Origin: Dictyophora rubrovolvata
Lineage: Eukaryota; Basidiomycota; Agaricomycetes; Phallales; Phallaceae
Direction: 5' to 3'
Assembly (NCBI GenBank): GCA_029959195.1
Contig: CP114118.1
Location: 2,542,001-2,606,000, forward strand
DNA length: 64,000 bases
Shown here: in pieces, positions 32,123-43,424 of the stretch
How the letters are laid out: every line of letters starts with the position of its first letter
Numbering within the stretch: position 1 is the stretch's first letter
Program-made: the position numbers and the translations under genes
The notes under the pieces: model-generated
Database searches by the model: none
Seen by the model: the letters and a program-made list of their open reading frames with translations, nothing else
What the model was told of the DNA's origin: nothing

Positions 32123-33205
32123 ACCTGGTCCAAATTCGATTGCAACTGGTCAAAACGTATCAGTCCCTTATGGAAGTGGCAGTTTCACCGGATTCCAATG
32201 TAAATTTTGACGTCTCAGTCCTTTGAGCTTGTTTTGACTTTAATTTCAGTTATTGATACCATTGTACTAGGAGATAATGATATTGTTATCCATAACCAAC
32301 AATTTGGCTCTGCCGTAACGTCTTTCGATTTTGAAGGTTAGGAGTTTACTACATTCAAACTCTCGCAATTTACACATCCTCGATTTTTACTTCTTCCCTT
32401 AGGTGTGGATGGTGTTTTGGGCATCGGACCACACGATCGAACTTTTAACACTACGGGAGGCAATCCATTCACACTTGTTCCAACTGTCACCGATCAGATG
32501 ATAAAGCGAAATATCATTAGCGAGAACATCACAAGTGTTTCGTTCTCTCCTATTACTACACCTGACTTCGTCGTAGACGGTGAGGTTGTATTTGGAGGCA
32601 TTGATTCTTCGAAGTTTATCGGCAACCTCACCTTCGTACCTCCTCCTCATATCCCGCCTGCTTCTACGTTCAGGGGCTTTGAAAAAAGTTTGAGGCGAGT
32701 AAAAAGATTCAAGACCAATCGTTGAATTGGCTACCAGCTTCGGGGAATTTCGCATTCCCTTGTTGCCGGCCGGAACCCCTGGCATAATGGACACAGGTCG
32801 TTTCAGGTTTGGCTTCATCGGCCGATTGTATATTTAACTTTTTATTTCTAAATTTAGGGACTACTATTCTTCTTGCCCCGGAGAGTTTTTTAAAAAAAAC
32901 CTGACTGGTGCTGTGCTCGAAGATGTTACGGGGTTACTTTGGGTTAATTCACTCGGCAGCCTCCAAAGTTTGTTCTTCAACATAGGAGGAACAAGCAAAA
33001 GTCCCTTTGTTATTCCTGGATTAGTATTCCTAAGTGCTCATTGTAGACTCAATTCGAATTTATCCCGGACGCTCAAGTGTTTCCTCCGCAGTTTAATCTT
33101 TTGCTTAGGGGCGCTCCCGACGCCTTCTATATTATCGTCGGAAATCTAGGCGATTCCGCCTTCAAACAGACTGGGCCAGGAATGTTCGTTAACGGATATT
33201 TTTGG
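32123..33205 (+). pseudogene. aspartic protease (polyporopepsin-like), C-terminal two thirds
   Basis: The plus strand begins mid-gene with NSIATGQNVSVPYGSGSFTG. It continues FIDTIVLGDNDIVIHNQQFG, VDGVLGIGPHDRTFNTTGGN, DGEVVFGGIDSSKFIGNLTF, IMDTG (the second catalytic Asp site), AVLEDVTGLLWVNS, FIPDAQVFPPQFNLLL and AFYIIVGNLGDSAFKQTGPG, then FVNGYF, where it meets the inverted front half. A homopolymer run near 32890 puts two parts in different frames. With no N-terminal lobe attached it cannot make an active enzyme. Known relatives are secreted acid proteases of wood-decay fungi. Confidence 0.75.
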
Positions 33206-33699
33206 CCATAAAATAGAATTATAATCAACGACTGACACTTGAAACCCGTAAAGTTTCCACTACCGTAGGTAACAGTGACATTTTCACCGGTAGCAATAGA
33301 TTTGGAGCTCGGAATGTATGGGTTAGCTAGGTCCGCACCTACCCACGTATATGCGCTCCCGGAATCAACCAAAAGGGTGTAATTCCCCAAGCCAACTTGA
33401 ACATTGGCAACGTACGCCCCAAACTAAGCAAAAAATCAGCATTTGGGATAATCAAAGAATGCAATGAGCAGTTTCTTGACATTGAGGGATGTCCCAATGG
33501 GTACATTGATACCTTCATCAGCAGAGTCGCGATTAAATAGTGACCGAAGACGTGCTCGATCTCGTCGAACCAGGTCATGACCACCATTTGTCAAGTTCCT
33601 GAGTTGAAAGTCAATTGTCATCGTCTTGGGAGTCAGCACCGAAATACTATTTGAGACAGAAAGAGAGAGCAGTATCAGAGACAAGAAGTGGTTCCTCAT
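33206..33699 (-). pseudogene. aspartic protease N-terminal third, inverted relative to its back half
   Basis: On the minus strand an ATG at 33699 opens a signal peptide MRNHFLSLILLSLSVSNSIS, then a propeptide (RDRARLRSLFNRDSADEG), GAYVANVQVGLGNYTLLVDS with the first catalytic motif DSGS, AYTWVGADLANPYIPSSKSI and ENVTVTYGSGNFTGF. It ends at the same point of the protein where the plus-strand piece begins, with about 25 residues (SIATG.. to GFx) present in both. The arrangement looks like an inversion with a duplicated break, or two paralogues joined head to tail. Confidence 0.72.
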
Positions 33700-33719
33700 G
33701 GTGAATGTTCTTAGACCTC

Positions 33720-35845
33720 AATGCTGAACTGGGAAGTGTCTTCACCCGTATATATACTTCCTTGTGCCGACCGATATTCTCGTTAGCCATCGGACCGATA
33801 CAAACTAATTGAAATATATGTTATAAGGCATAAAGGTCAGCTGGTCAGATTGGAAAAATATCAATGAAATCGAAAGCTTACGCCCAAATACTAAAGCCAG
33901 TAAAGGGTGTTTCATAAATAATTACCCTTCAAGTAGAAATGAATACTGAAAAATAATTGGGTCGGGATTGAGTTTTTTCCCATGTATCAATTGTCCCCTT
34001 GTCCGCGGTTACGTGAATAGCGCATATCAGACCTTCTCTTAACAATATCATCAACTTGGGATGAGGGCACAACGATGCTGTTACAGTGCTTACAAAAGAA
34101 AAAGATGCGGAGCCAACGACCCCTGGAAAAAAAAATCATGTTATAACGTAACCTAAACACGCCAGTACTTCAATTGTGTCGCTTCCAAACAGACATGCTG
34201 ACTACCTACCGGTATACTATCTGGGGCCATGAAAATTCACCGTGCGGGCCTACCGCACCGACGCGGTACTTGCGCGTCCTTCGTAAAAAAACAAGTTTGG
34301 ACTATAAGGCCTATGAATATACATATAAGTGATTTCAATGAAGCCATACTTGAAGGAGATAATATCAAGATAATATAGCTGTTTAAAGGCGATTCAGAGG
34401 CGTCTTCAATCTTGTGTGGCACTATGGAAAAAACCGCCGCAGAAAATGGTAAAACCCATCCAGTGAATTCGGCATGGTTTCCCCATTCCCAGAAGTACCG
34501 GTTTTCAAGTTGACCGGTGAAATTATCATTGGTTCAAGCCCCCGGGCCATCCAAAAAAATAGGGATGTCTAATGATTGAAATAGTGAGTGTTTCCGTCAC
34601 TTATTCAAATGGGAATTTTATGTATTTCAAGCCGGATTTGACCAATAGATCCATTTTGGCTTCAGCCCCTGCGGTACTAGTCGAGTGTGAATACCAGTTT
34701 CGATATGTATATTGTAAATCCCACACAAAGGAAACCACTCATATTTTTGTGGGACTTGACATCAAACACATAGTGGGAGTACCACTGATAACTTCTATGG
34801 TAATCGCAAATTATTTTTCGCGGGGTTTTTTCCAGTGTGGTGCCGCTGCGGTCACTAGCCTTAGTGCGCCCAACTGATTAGAATTTAGAATTTGGACCGC
34901 GATAATCTCTGCGATAGTACTAACCAATTACAGTACTAGTGCCATAATAATACTCAAATATGCAAAATACCGCGTATTTCAATATTTGATGTTTAAACCT
35001 TCTGGGAGAGACACGAAAGGCTACACGTAAAAAACATGGTTTAGTCGCCGGTCAGCATGGATACGACGCACCCTGACAAGTTACAGGAAAAGTATGTGTC
35101 TGACCAGATGTGATATTCGCACTTGCCCCCGTCAATGTGTGGGCCGAACGAGAATATTGAATGACTACGGTTCTGGTTACCACCATATCTCGCTAGATAA
35201 GGTTCTCGCGATATTGGCCCCGGCACTTTGTGAACTTGACGCAATCAGACATAGACGACCTTCAGCAGAGGAGACGTTGTTGAGACGGAAGCAGGTAACT
35301 GTCTAAATGATAACCACGCGTATATTTGAAGGCACCGACTAGCGGTCACATCCTGGAGACAAACCTTAGTAGTCAATCAGTGATATAAAGCATATCACTA
35401 TTGGTGTTCCTCGGCTCTTGAGAAATACAAACTTTGTATGTGATTTGACTTGGTCTTGAAGATCTTCTGGTTTCATGCAGTCTACGTTACGCAGTTCATT
35501 CCTTTGGAGCACATAGTATTGTTGACATGTCAAAAGAATGCCATCGGAAGATTGAAAGTACCCATGAGAACAAAACGATAATTGTGGTAGTGATGTGTCG
35601 TGTTTGACGTGTTATTGAGACGTCTTGTGAGATTTTTTGAACAGGGAGGCCGGAGTCATAGAATGAACGTTGAAAACTTCGAGGTCTTCATTATCGTAAG
35701 TCACCGGTCACCACTGACCAGGATCAGGCTTTTCAATTCAGATTATATTCTTGGAGTTTTTCTTGATGTGTCGGGAATTTAGTTCTTGTGTTTCTTGAAA
35801 GTTTCGAAATTCATCAGGAAGTAAAATCAGAACTAATGGATGGGT
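33720..35845. other. gene-poor stretch inside the second insertion
   Basis: About 2.1 kb with no convincing exon. It includes the promoter side of the inverted protease front half. Several GC-poor tracts and scattered short frames on both strands lack splice context. I see no clear transposon ends, no reverse transcriptase and no integrase sequence. Confidence 0.4.
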
Positions 35846-35852
35846 GTATTTT

Positions 35853-35899
35853 TAGACGCCCACAGAGGTCCATACCGCCGCCATGTCAACACAATCCAA
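35853..35899. repeat. short direct repeat C2 (partner of C1)
   Basis: It carries the VPS51 start codon on the plus strand (GCCGCCATGTCAACAC). On the minus strand it carries a relic of the DSS1 start, reading MDLCGRLK where the gene at 31.6 kb reads MDPRGRLN. It marks the right edge of the inserted DNA. Confidence 0.7.
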
Positions 35900-36680
35900 A
35901 GGCTCTTCCGAGTCGACACGAACAGTTTCTCAACGACATCCTAGACGACCTTCTGTACCATCTCGAACACCTACTTCACCCCGTTTCGCCAATGGAGCTG
36001 ATCTTCCTGGGTCTCATACAACCCAAGAAGTTCCAGGCTCTCCTTTGACACCCGTTCGAGGTTCCATGCCTTCTCAAGAAATTTTGGAAAGAAGGCGAAC
36101 ATCAAAAGCTCGAGATTTGTTGAGAAAACATTATGGAATGGGAATTGGACCTCCTACTCCCACTGGGAATCCCAATGATCCAATGGACCTTGGTAAAGCT
36201 CTTGCCTGGAATGCTTTCGTCGCTGAGGATATTAACAACTTGTTTTTTAACTTCAGATTCCTCGGCTTTCAATGCAAAAGTTTACTATGAACAATTGATC
36301 ACTACTGCTTCTTTGCCCGTGCTTTTGAAGCGGGAGAATGACTTATTGACAGGTGCGTGGTTGCCTGTCGCGACAGTTCCCTAGTCTCAGTCCGTGGTTT
36401 AGAAATCAGAGAACTAGATAGCGAACGTCAATCGCTGGTTTACAATCATCATCATGAACTCATAGCGGCTAGCGACACCATTAATGCTGTGCGTAATTTA
36501 AATCTTACTGTAATCACATACTAAATCTTATTTCTCAAGATGAAATCGAAAGCAGAATCTCTTGAATCTGATTTGGAAAAGTTAAAATCTGCTTTTTCCG
36601 AGATATCCCAGCTTTCTGCCCAAATTTCGTCCGAACATACTACTCAACCCTCTACCTCGTCTCAGCATGGATCTTCATAA
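35883..36680 (+). CDS. VPS51: VPS51, GARP/EARP tethering complex subunit
   Basis: Vps51 links the GARP complex to SNAREs in endosome-to-Golgi transport. The ATG at 35883 opens MSTQSKGSSESTRTVSQRHP, then a Pro/Ser/Thr-rich N-terminal tail with RRRTSKARDLLRKHYGMGIG. After an intron the core reads SSAFNAKVYYEQLITTASLP, VLLKRENDLL, IRELDSERQSLVYNHHHELI, AASDTINAMKSKAESLESDL, EKLKSAFSEISQL, then a short Ser/Thr tail. The short ESDLEKLK coiled coil and the DLxxFNxxxYxxxL start match the family. At about 200 residues it is short, like other fungal members. Confidence 0.85.
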
Positions 36681-37621
36681 TGACACTCTTTGGGGAACAA
36701 CCCAACACTGTTCCATATCACTTGCATCAATTCAACTACATGCTCCATCCGTCACGATCGGGTCGATTGGAATGATATAGCCCGGGCTCGGAACGCCTAC
36801 CTTCCCCAATAAAACTCACATTGGTCTCTCCTCCCAGCTGGTTCTTGTTTATACATATACCAAGTTGAAACATGATAAGATCAAGCTCTATATGGAACCT
36901 GTTTCTATATAAACTCGACTCAACAAGCACTCGGGCGAGGTTGACATCCACTATTTTTTTTGGGGCTTATTTTCCACAACTACAAATTAGAGTGACATTT
37001 TGATTTCTGACCAAAAAAAAATAGGACAATTTATTTTATTTCTCCCTGGAAAATTGATACGTAAAGTTTCTATCACTTGAATTCATTGGTATAAATATGT
37101 CCGTCGTCCTTCAAAGTTGCTATTGTGTAATTCCTCGGGCTCCGATTCAGCATTGCTAATAAATTGGCCTAGTGTGAATTTGCAACATAATATGGCAGTG
37201 CTATGCAGTGATATTGATTGTCATCGATTATCACAACGTAAGAATCCTCTCTAACAAGGACTATGTTGTGATTCTTCTAATTTACTTAGCACAACCAACA
37301 TATAATTAGAACTTGCATTGTGATTTTCGGGTTATTACCAACCAAAGTCGGCTAGAGTGGATGCCTCTCGCCCGCTTACTTGATGGCATCCGTTAGTACT
37401 AAACCCTATCACCTACCGAGCTGATTAGTTTGATATTCTCATTAGTGGTTACTGATTAATTTGATACTCTCATTGGTGGTTACTGGTTACTAATGATATC
37501 TCATAAGGCTAATGTGATCACCAAATATTTAAGATGCTCGGCGATTTTAAATGCCAGCTTTCTAGCTTCGGTTTCCCCCAATTTCTTAGAATCATAGGAA
37601 GGTGCAATTCACGTGTCTACA
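36681..37621. other. intergenic, AT-rich, with a 31-base tandem repeat
   Basis: VPS51 3' flank, then AT-rich DNA with the tandem repeat listed separately, then the promoter side of the large ZZ-finger gene. No exon was recognised. Confidence 0.45.
37422..37483. repeat. two head-to-tail copies of a 31-base unit
   Basis: Units at 37422-37452 and 37453-37483 share TGATTARTTTGATAYTCTCA followed by TTRGTGGTTAC, with three substitutions between them. A partial echo (TGGTTACTAATGATATCTCAT) follows directly. Confidence 0.85.
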
Positions 37622-40600
37622 ATGCCTCGTTCTGCACTGGCAATTCCTTCCTCTCTCGACCCTGCACAGGTGGCTTTGACCTCTGCCAAGCGCCACGCGG
37701 ACGAACGCAAAGAGAAAAAGATCGATAAAGTTTGTAAGTTTTCAAGGTTCAAGGTTTCTTTGCATCACTTATAGCATCATGGTATTTTTTTCTCTCTAGT
37801 TGAAGCCTTTCAATCTCCTGAGGTTTCCGCTGTCAAGGATGTCACTTTGCAAGTTTATTCAGCTCTTAAATCCCAAATCGGAACCTTTGTTCAATCAAGT
37901 GAGGGCTTGGTGCGAGTGCTCGACGAAGTAGGGAAGTTGCATCCGTTCATTCAAGGTTGGTACTTCAAGTTCATAACATTTGTCTTAACTCGTTATATGT
38001 AATTTCTGCAAATCAGTTGCTGTTATCCCGTTCAAAGCTGCGCTAGCGCTCGAATTGAAACGCCTCGACAACGACAAAAAGGTCCTGGCTTTATTTATGC
38101 AAATGAGTGACATGATGTCCAACCTTCGTTTGTATGTTTCGGAAACGACGATCAGCACTCATCATTAAGGAGTAGTTTATAGACTTGAAACGATAAAACC
38201 AGATGAGTTGGGTAAAGAAGGCCTAAAGATCGCCGACCGTATGGATGAACAGCTGAAAAACGCTGCTTCAGCCATCCAAGAATGTTCTCATATAACGCAT
38301 GACTATTATAAATCAAAGTTTATAGGTACGATCTACAGTTTTATTCTCATCCCCTAGTCTTTTATATTTTGGTCCTTCACAGTCAAATTGTTGAAAAGCA
38401 ACAGCTGGGAGGACAAGTTTACCGAATTCGCATCTACGTTTGTCAATCTTGCAAGCGATTTTGATTCTATTCTCTCACTTTATACGGGAGTCGGGATACA
38501 AACTATACATCGAATTACAGAACGTTTGGACGGAAAACTCGACATTCTCATGAGGTTGATATTCGAAACTCTTGTTACTCCCGAAGAGCAGGAATTAACC
38601 CAATTCATTGATGTGAAGGGAGGGGCGGACGAATTTGTCGATGACGACGAACTTTTGCAGGAACTGATTCGCAAGCGAGAAGCTCAAGTTTCGCGCAGTG
38701 ATGGACCCGGCGGGGGATCCGTTGGTCCAAGTGTTTCAAGAAAGACAACTAAATCGACAAATTTCTCGGATATTAAGACTCAACTGAAGAGTAGCCTGGA
38801 TAAATCATTGGCGGAGAGCAAAGCTTTTTTTAGCCAGAAATTTGAAGAACAGAAAAATCAGCTTTCGGAAGTGAAGGTAGTTGTGCGACGTGAGAGCGAC
38901 AGGATCATTCACGAGATTTTGTCTGGTCCAAAGGACCGAATTTTGGACAAGGTAACTAATGTCTTTTATTTTATGAAACCGAAAAAAATTGATCACTTGT
39001 AGGCAATGCACGCTATGTGGGTAGAAATGGTTCGTCAAGTGGATCAACTGTGTTGAAATATTTCTAATGAAAACGAAACCGTTTTGTAGGGCTGGAAAGG
39101 AAGTGCAAAATCTCGACACGTAGTTCTCGCAATTCGTGACTTCTACACCGACCAGCTTCTTCATGTAACCAAGGATATAAAGGATATAAAGGATTCCGAA
39201 TCGGCGCTCGTTCAGACACCTGTTACGGAGACGCATTGGGAAGAAAAGCACACGAAAACACGGGATTTAGTCTCTGACCTGCCAGCCCTCACTGAGGATG
39301 ACATTTGGGCTATTGGATGTATCGATAATTTTCGGCTTAAGCCTCTTCAAGAAGCGTTGGACCCTGATTGCTCTGATTTTGTCACTATTCATGAACTAAA
39401 CGAGTTCACGTCTGCTCGTCCATCTGATTGGAGGTGAGGTACTCCCATTTTTTTCATGTATACGCTCCACTGACCACGTCTCGAATGCAGTCTTCCCTTA
39501 TGGTTAGCATATTGGACTAGCGGTTCGTTTATCTCTTATCATGTATCTAAGCACCATTAAACGTTGTCGGATGTATAGGTTTTGAAGTAACGCTTCGACA
39601 ATACACCTTTCGTATTCGATCTGTTCTATATGACATATCTTCCATCTACCGCTCTCTGGTTCCCGGAAATGCTGGTGCTTTCTCAAGACTGATGCTCTCC
39701 TATGCTATGTACGATGTCGACCTGATCGTTGCTGGAACACACACTTCCTCATTAGACGACTTGGAGGAAGAATACCCGCATAGTAAATTCCGGGAATACG
39801 CTGCAGAAGTAGAGAGGCGTGTTGAAAAGCGGTGGAAATCTCTTGATTATTTTATCGATGAACGAAACACGCTTTCGCTTGTTACCGGTGATGGCCATTT
39901 AGAAGAGGTGAGCTTAAACGTGATCGTTTATGTCAACGCGGCTATTTATCGGACAAGTATGCACTTCCTTTGGTATATCTCATATTGCGACGCATGCTAT
40001 CCATTCTTAACGAGGGAAAAACTCGAATTTTAACGGATGCTGACTTTCGTAAACCGCTTACATCTCTGGAAACACTCCGGTCTGCCATTCATGATCGTAC
40101 CGTGTTTCTTAAAGGTGAGATATTTTTGAATCACACTTTTAAAATAAAATAACACTACGGACAGGAATATTCAAATTAAGGAATTTGGCGTTGAATGAGG
40201 AAATACGAAGATACTGTCACGCATTGGTGTGTTCATTGGTGTCTATTACTTGTTCGTCCGACATTGACCCGTGTTAGTATTATTATTTTGCTATCGCAAA
40301 CGCAATGGACGAACTTGATACTGAAAAGAGCTATTACAACATGCCTGATGGCCGCTACGATGTTCCGATCAGCGACTTGAACAGTGAAGCTGAAGAGGAA
40401 CCCTCCAAAGATGCTGGGGTAGAAGCTGATGTGGAGGAAAAAGACGACAATCATAGTTTCGTTTATCAAGAGGACGAAGATGATATAGAATCTGCGCTCA
40501 AAGTATCTGCGGAATTAGAAACCTCGATCATTGATCAGTCTCTAACAGGTCTGGTTGGCGTATGGCATGGGTTTTATTACTATGGCTTCTATTCATCTGA

Positions 40601-42096
40601 TACCGACGGCGTTATGGGGTTCCGTATTGATTCTATCAATGAAGATAACACTTTCGTTGGTGGAGGAAGTGATTCGCTCTCGGGTTTTACAATTAAAGGA
40701 AAGCTGAATGAACGCAGAATCTCTTTTTTAAAGGAATACGACCGGCTCGTCCAGCGCAGAAAGACAAGTTGGTTCTATTCTGGTAAAATCAACAACACTT
40801 TCGATGCCATTACCGGAAAATGGGGGGATCCATCGTTAGCTCAAGCAGAAAGTAGTCAAGCTAACGACAATGAAGATGATGACCCAAAGAATTCCGAAAC
40901 AGACAGGGAGGATTTTTTGGGCAGATTTACGGTTCAAAAGAAATCAGCCGAATTCGTTCGTTTTCGTCCGTCAGATAAAGAGTTTGAAGAGAACAAACCG
41001 CGTGCTCTGTGGAAATTTGCGCTGAATGCCGTCATGGACTCGGTCTCTCGACGTGTTCTTACGTGGTCGACTCTCAAAAAACGCCGAGATGACAGACGCC
41101 TGTTCATTAACTTGTGGATGGAATATGAGGACAACGGTTTACGAAACAGAGAGGACAATGAAGATCTTCAGATGCTACAGAGACAGCTTTCTGCTGTGGA
41201 CCTTCGTTTGTACCGACATTTAGCGCAGGTTTTTAGGTCAAGGACAGTTCAGCATCAGTTCGTTCTACTTTTGACTTTTTATTCCGATTTTCTTCTCATA
41301 TTTCGTCATTTTCTTGTTTTTCTAGGGCTTCTTGCGATTCTTGTTTTCGATTCCCCATTTTAATGACCCGATATTTGTGTCTGATATGTTCAGTGGGACG
41401 TTATTATAATACTGTGGATGTCTGCGTAGACTGCGTAGACAGGCAATTCACCGTTTTCCGGAACAACCGTAAACAGGAGTTGAATCATGTTTCTTCTCAT
41501 ACATTGCTTCAGGTCCGTCGACCTCTTGCTTTGCGCGATCTTTATCGCACAAGGGAAGTTGCTAAATCAACTCTGGATTACGCACCCGGTGCAGCGGAGG
41601 AACCCTCGGGAATTACATGCAATATATGCAAAGAATCTATTAAAGAAAGGCCGTATTGGAGTTGCTGCGTTTGCTACGGTAAGGTGTTATGAATTAAAAA
41701 TTTTGAGCCCGCCATTCTCATCCTTTTGAAGTCCTATATGTCTGCAAAGCGTGCAATTTGAAGGTTGAAAAGGATCGGCCGTGGCTATACGAAGTGAAAA
41801 CATTCCAAGACAAGAGCGCAGATGATTCAGAAGAGCACGACGATCATGAAAACCGGTCAGAAGAAACTGTTAATCTACATCATTGGTCGCATGACCTCGT
41901 TCTCATCACAAGTCCTGAACCTCCAAGGAAGTCATTGTCGGTCGAAGAGAGATTGTCGAATTTGGAGGAGAGGTTTGAGAGGCAGAATAAGGTGATGGAA
42001 GGTATTCAAGAGAGCGTCGGAGAAACTAGGAAACAGCTACAGCGTTTGGAAAATATGTTGCAACAACTCATAAAGGTGCGACAAAAGAAGGCTTAA
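37622..42096 (+). CDS. large EF-hand and tandem ZZ zinc-finger protein
   Basis: The gene is long (about 1,200 codons over many exons). The ATG at 37622 opens MPRSALAIPSSLDPAQVALT. An N-terminal helical domain follows, typical of fungal adaptor-like proteins: VTLQVYSALKSQIGTFVQSS, VLDEVGKLHPFIQVAVIPFK, LDNDKKVLALFMQMSDMMSN, NSWEDKFTEFASTFVNLASD. The middle has ALTEDDIWAIGCIDN and an EF-hand loop DPDCSDFVTIHE before LPLWLAYWTSG. A beta-rich part reads GLVGVWHGFYYYGFYSSDTD. Near the end are Cys/His clusters YLCLICSVGR..VCVDCVD..H..SHTLL and ITCNICKESI..CCVCY..CKACN..HHWSHDLVLI, read as two ZZ fingers, then a coiled coil RLSNLEERFERQNKVMEGIQ. The function is unknown; a signalling scaffold is plausible. 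Some intron limits near 40150-40300 and 41230-41490 are approximate. Confidence 0.72.
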
Positions 42097-43424
42097 GGTT
42101 AATAGTATGCAAGTCGTGAGGACATAGCGGCGTTCCGTATGCTATCACTGTGTTATTGCTGATAGTGCCAGACGGCCGTATAGACTCGAGATTTGCATTT
42201 GCGTCCATCATTATGCATTATGTTTGATTCAGTTGATCCGTTTTATATATCATACTGGCGCAAGGGACACATAATACTATCCAAACTTTCAATTTCAATT
42301 TTTACGGTGACCAACCGGGTGACAACGACTCATCATGTCAGTTACATACATGCGTATGTCACCATTACAACATACTCAGGGATTGCCACCCGATTTCTGA
42401 CGGGCTGAAGCATGTATCTGCAGCAGAATTCTCCTTTTACCAGCTTCGACGACCTGATCTAATGCATCGCTGAGAAAGGGCCCACTAATCATATAAAGTG
42501 ATTGGGTATTATATATTACAAAACAATGGCCCTCTTAGGCCGCACCATTAAATGCATTGATCGAAATACCACAAAAGAAACATTACAGATCGAAAGACAA
42601 TAAATGAATTTCTTTGGAACTTCTGCAAACGGATAATGGAATAACTATGAATTACCTGATTGTTTGCAGTTTTACCGCCGATCTGAGTGACTGGCAGTAG
42701 ACCAGGGCTCCTAGTCTCCATTGACAGAGTACTAGTCCAGATGACAACAAGATGACAACATTCTCTAAATGATTTTTGTTCGATGCGAGGTGCTGGATAA
42801 TGTACTTAATTGATATTATCTAATAATACTCAACGTGCTCGTATACGTACTCGTCAACGGTCATTTGGCTTCATCAATTTCCCCACAAATATACAGTACA
42901 TCCCTCTGAATCCGTGCGCTTGAGGTTAAAAATGCACATATTACGTATAGCGCTCACACCCTAGTACCGGTGGAGTCGACAGCATTAGATAGGTTAGTAC
43001 TAATGTACAAGAACACGAACAGGAAATCAATGAATACAATCGGATGGGATAATGTTCAGGAAACAGCAAGTGGATACAAGTCTAGCAGCAAGCTTCAGTT
43101 CGACCGAAGATATTTTTAAGGAGAGACGACAAGAAGTCAGATAAAGAGAGCAGGGACAATGAAACTGGAAGGAATCATAGACCGTGTACACTATCTATCA
43201 AGAAAGATTAATATCAACGATGATAAAATGGGTTTGGAACTTTTCTCCGTGTAGGTATGATATGTATATCGCTTTGCAGCCGAAGCTGAGCCAAGAAGGG
43301 GATGCATACAGAAGGATGTTGTAACCAGCATGGCATAAGTATCAAGACAAAAAGCACTAGTAAAGCGATAAATCAGGTGCTTTATTATGCACCAGGTGCA
43401 AACTTTAAAGGTGAAGGTGTTTGG
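42097..43424. other. intergenic between convergent genes
   Basis: About 1.3 kb of AT-rich DNA between the ends of the ZZ gene and the Myb-like gene. No open frame with coding character, RNA or transposon end was recognised. Part of it will be 3' UTR. Confidence 0.4.

Noticed and set aside
34200-35000. Possible miniature inverted-repeat transposon
   Set aside because: GC-rich words such as CTACCGCACC and GCCGCTGCGG near the two ends do not form matched inverted ends, and no target duplication was found.
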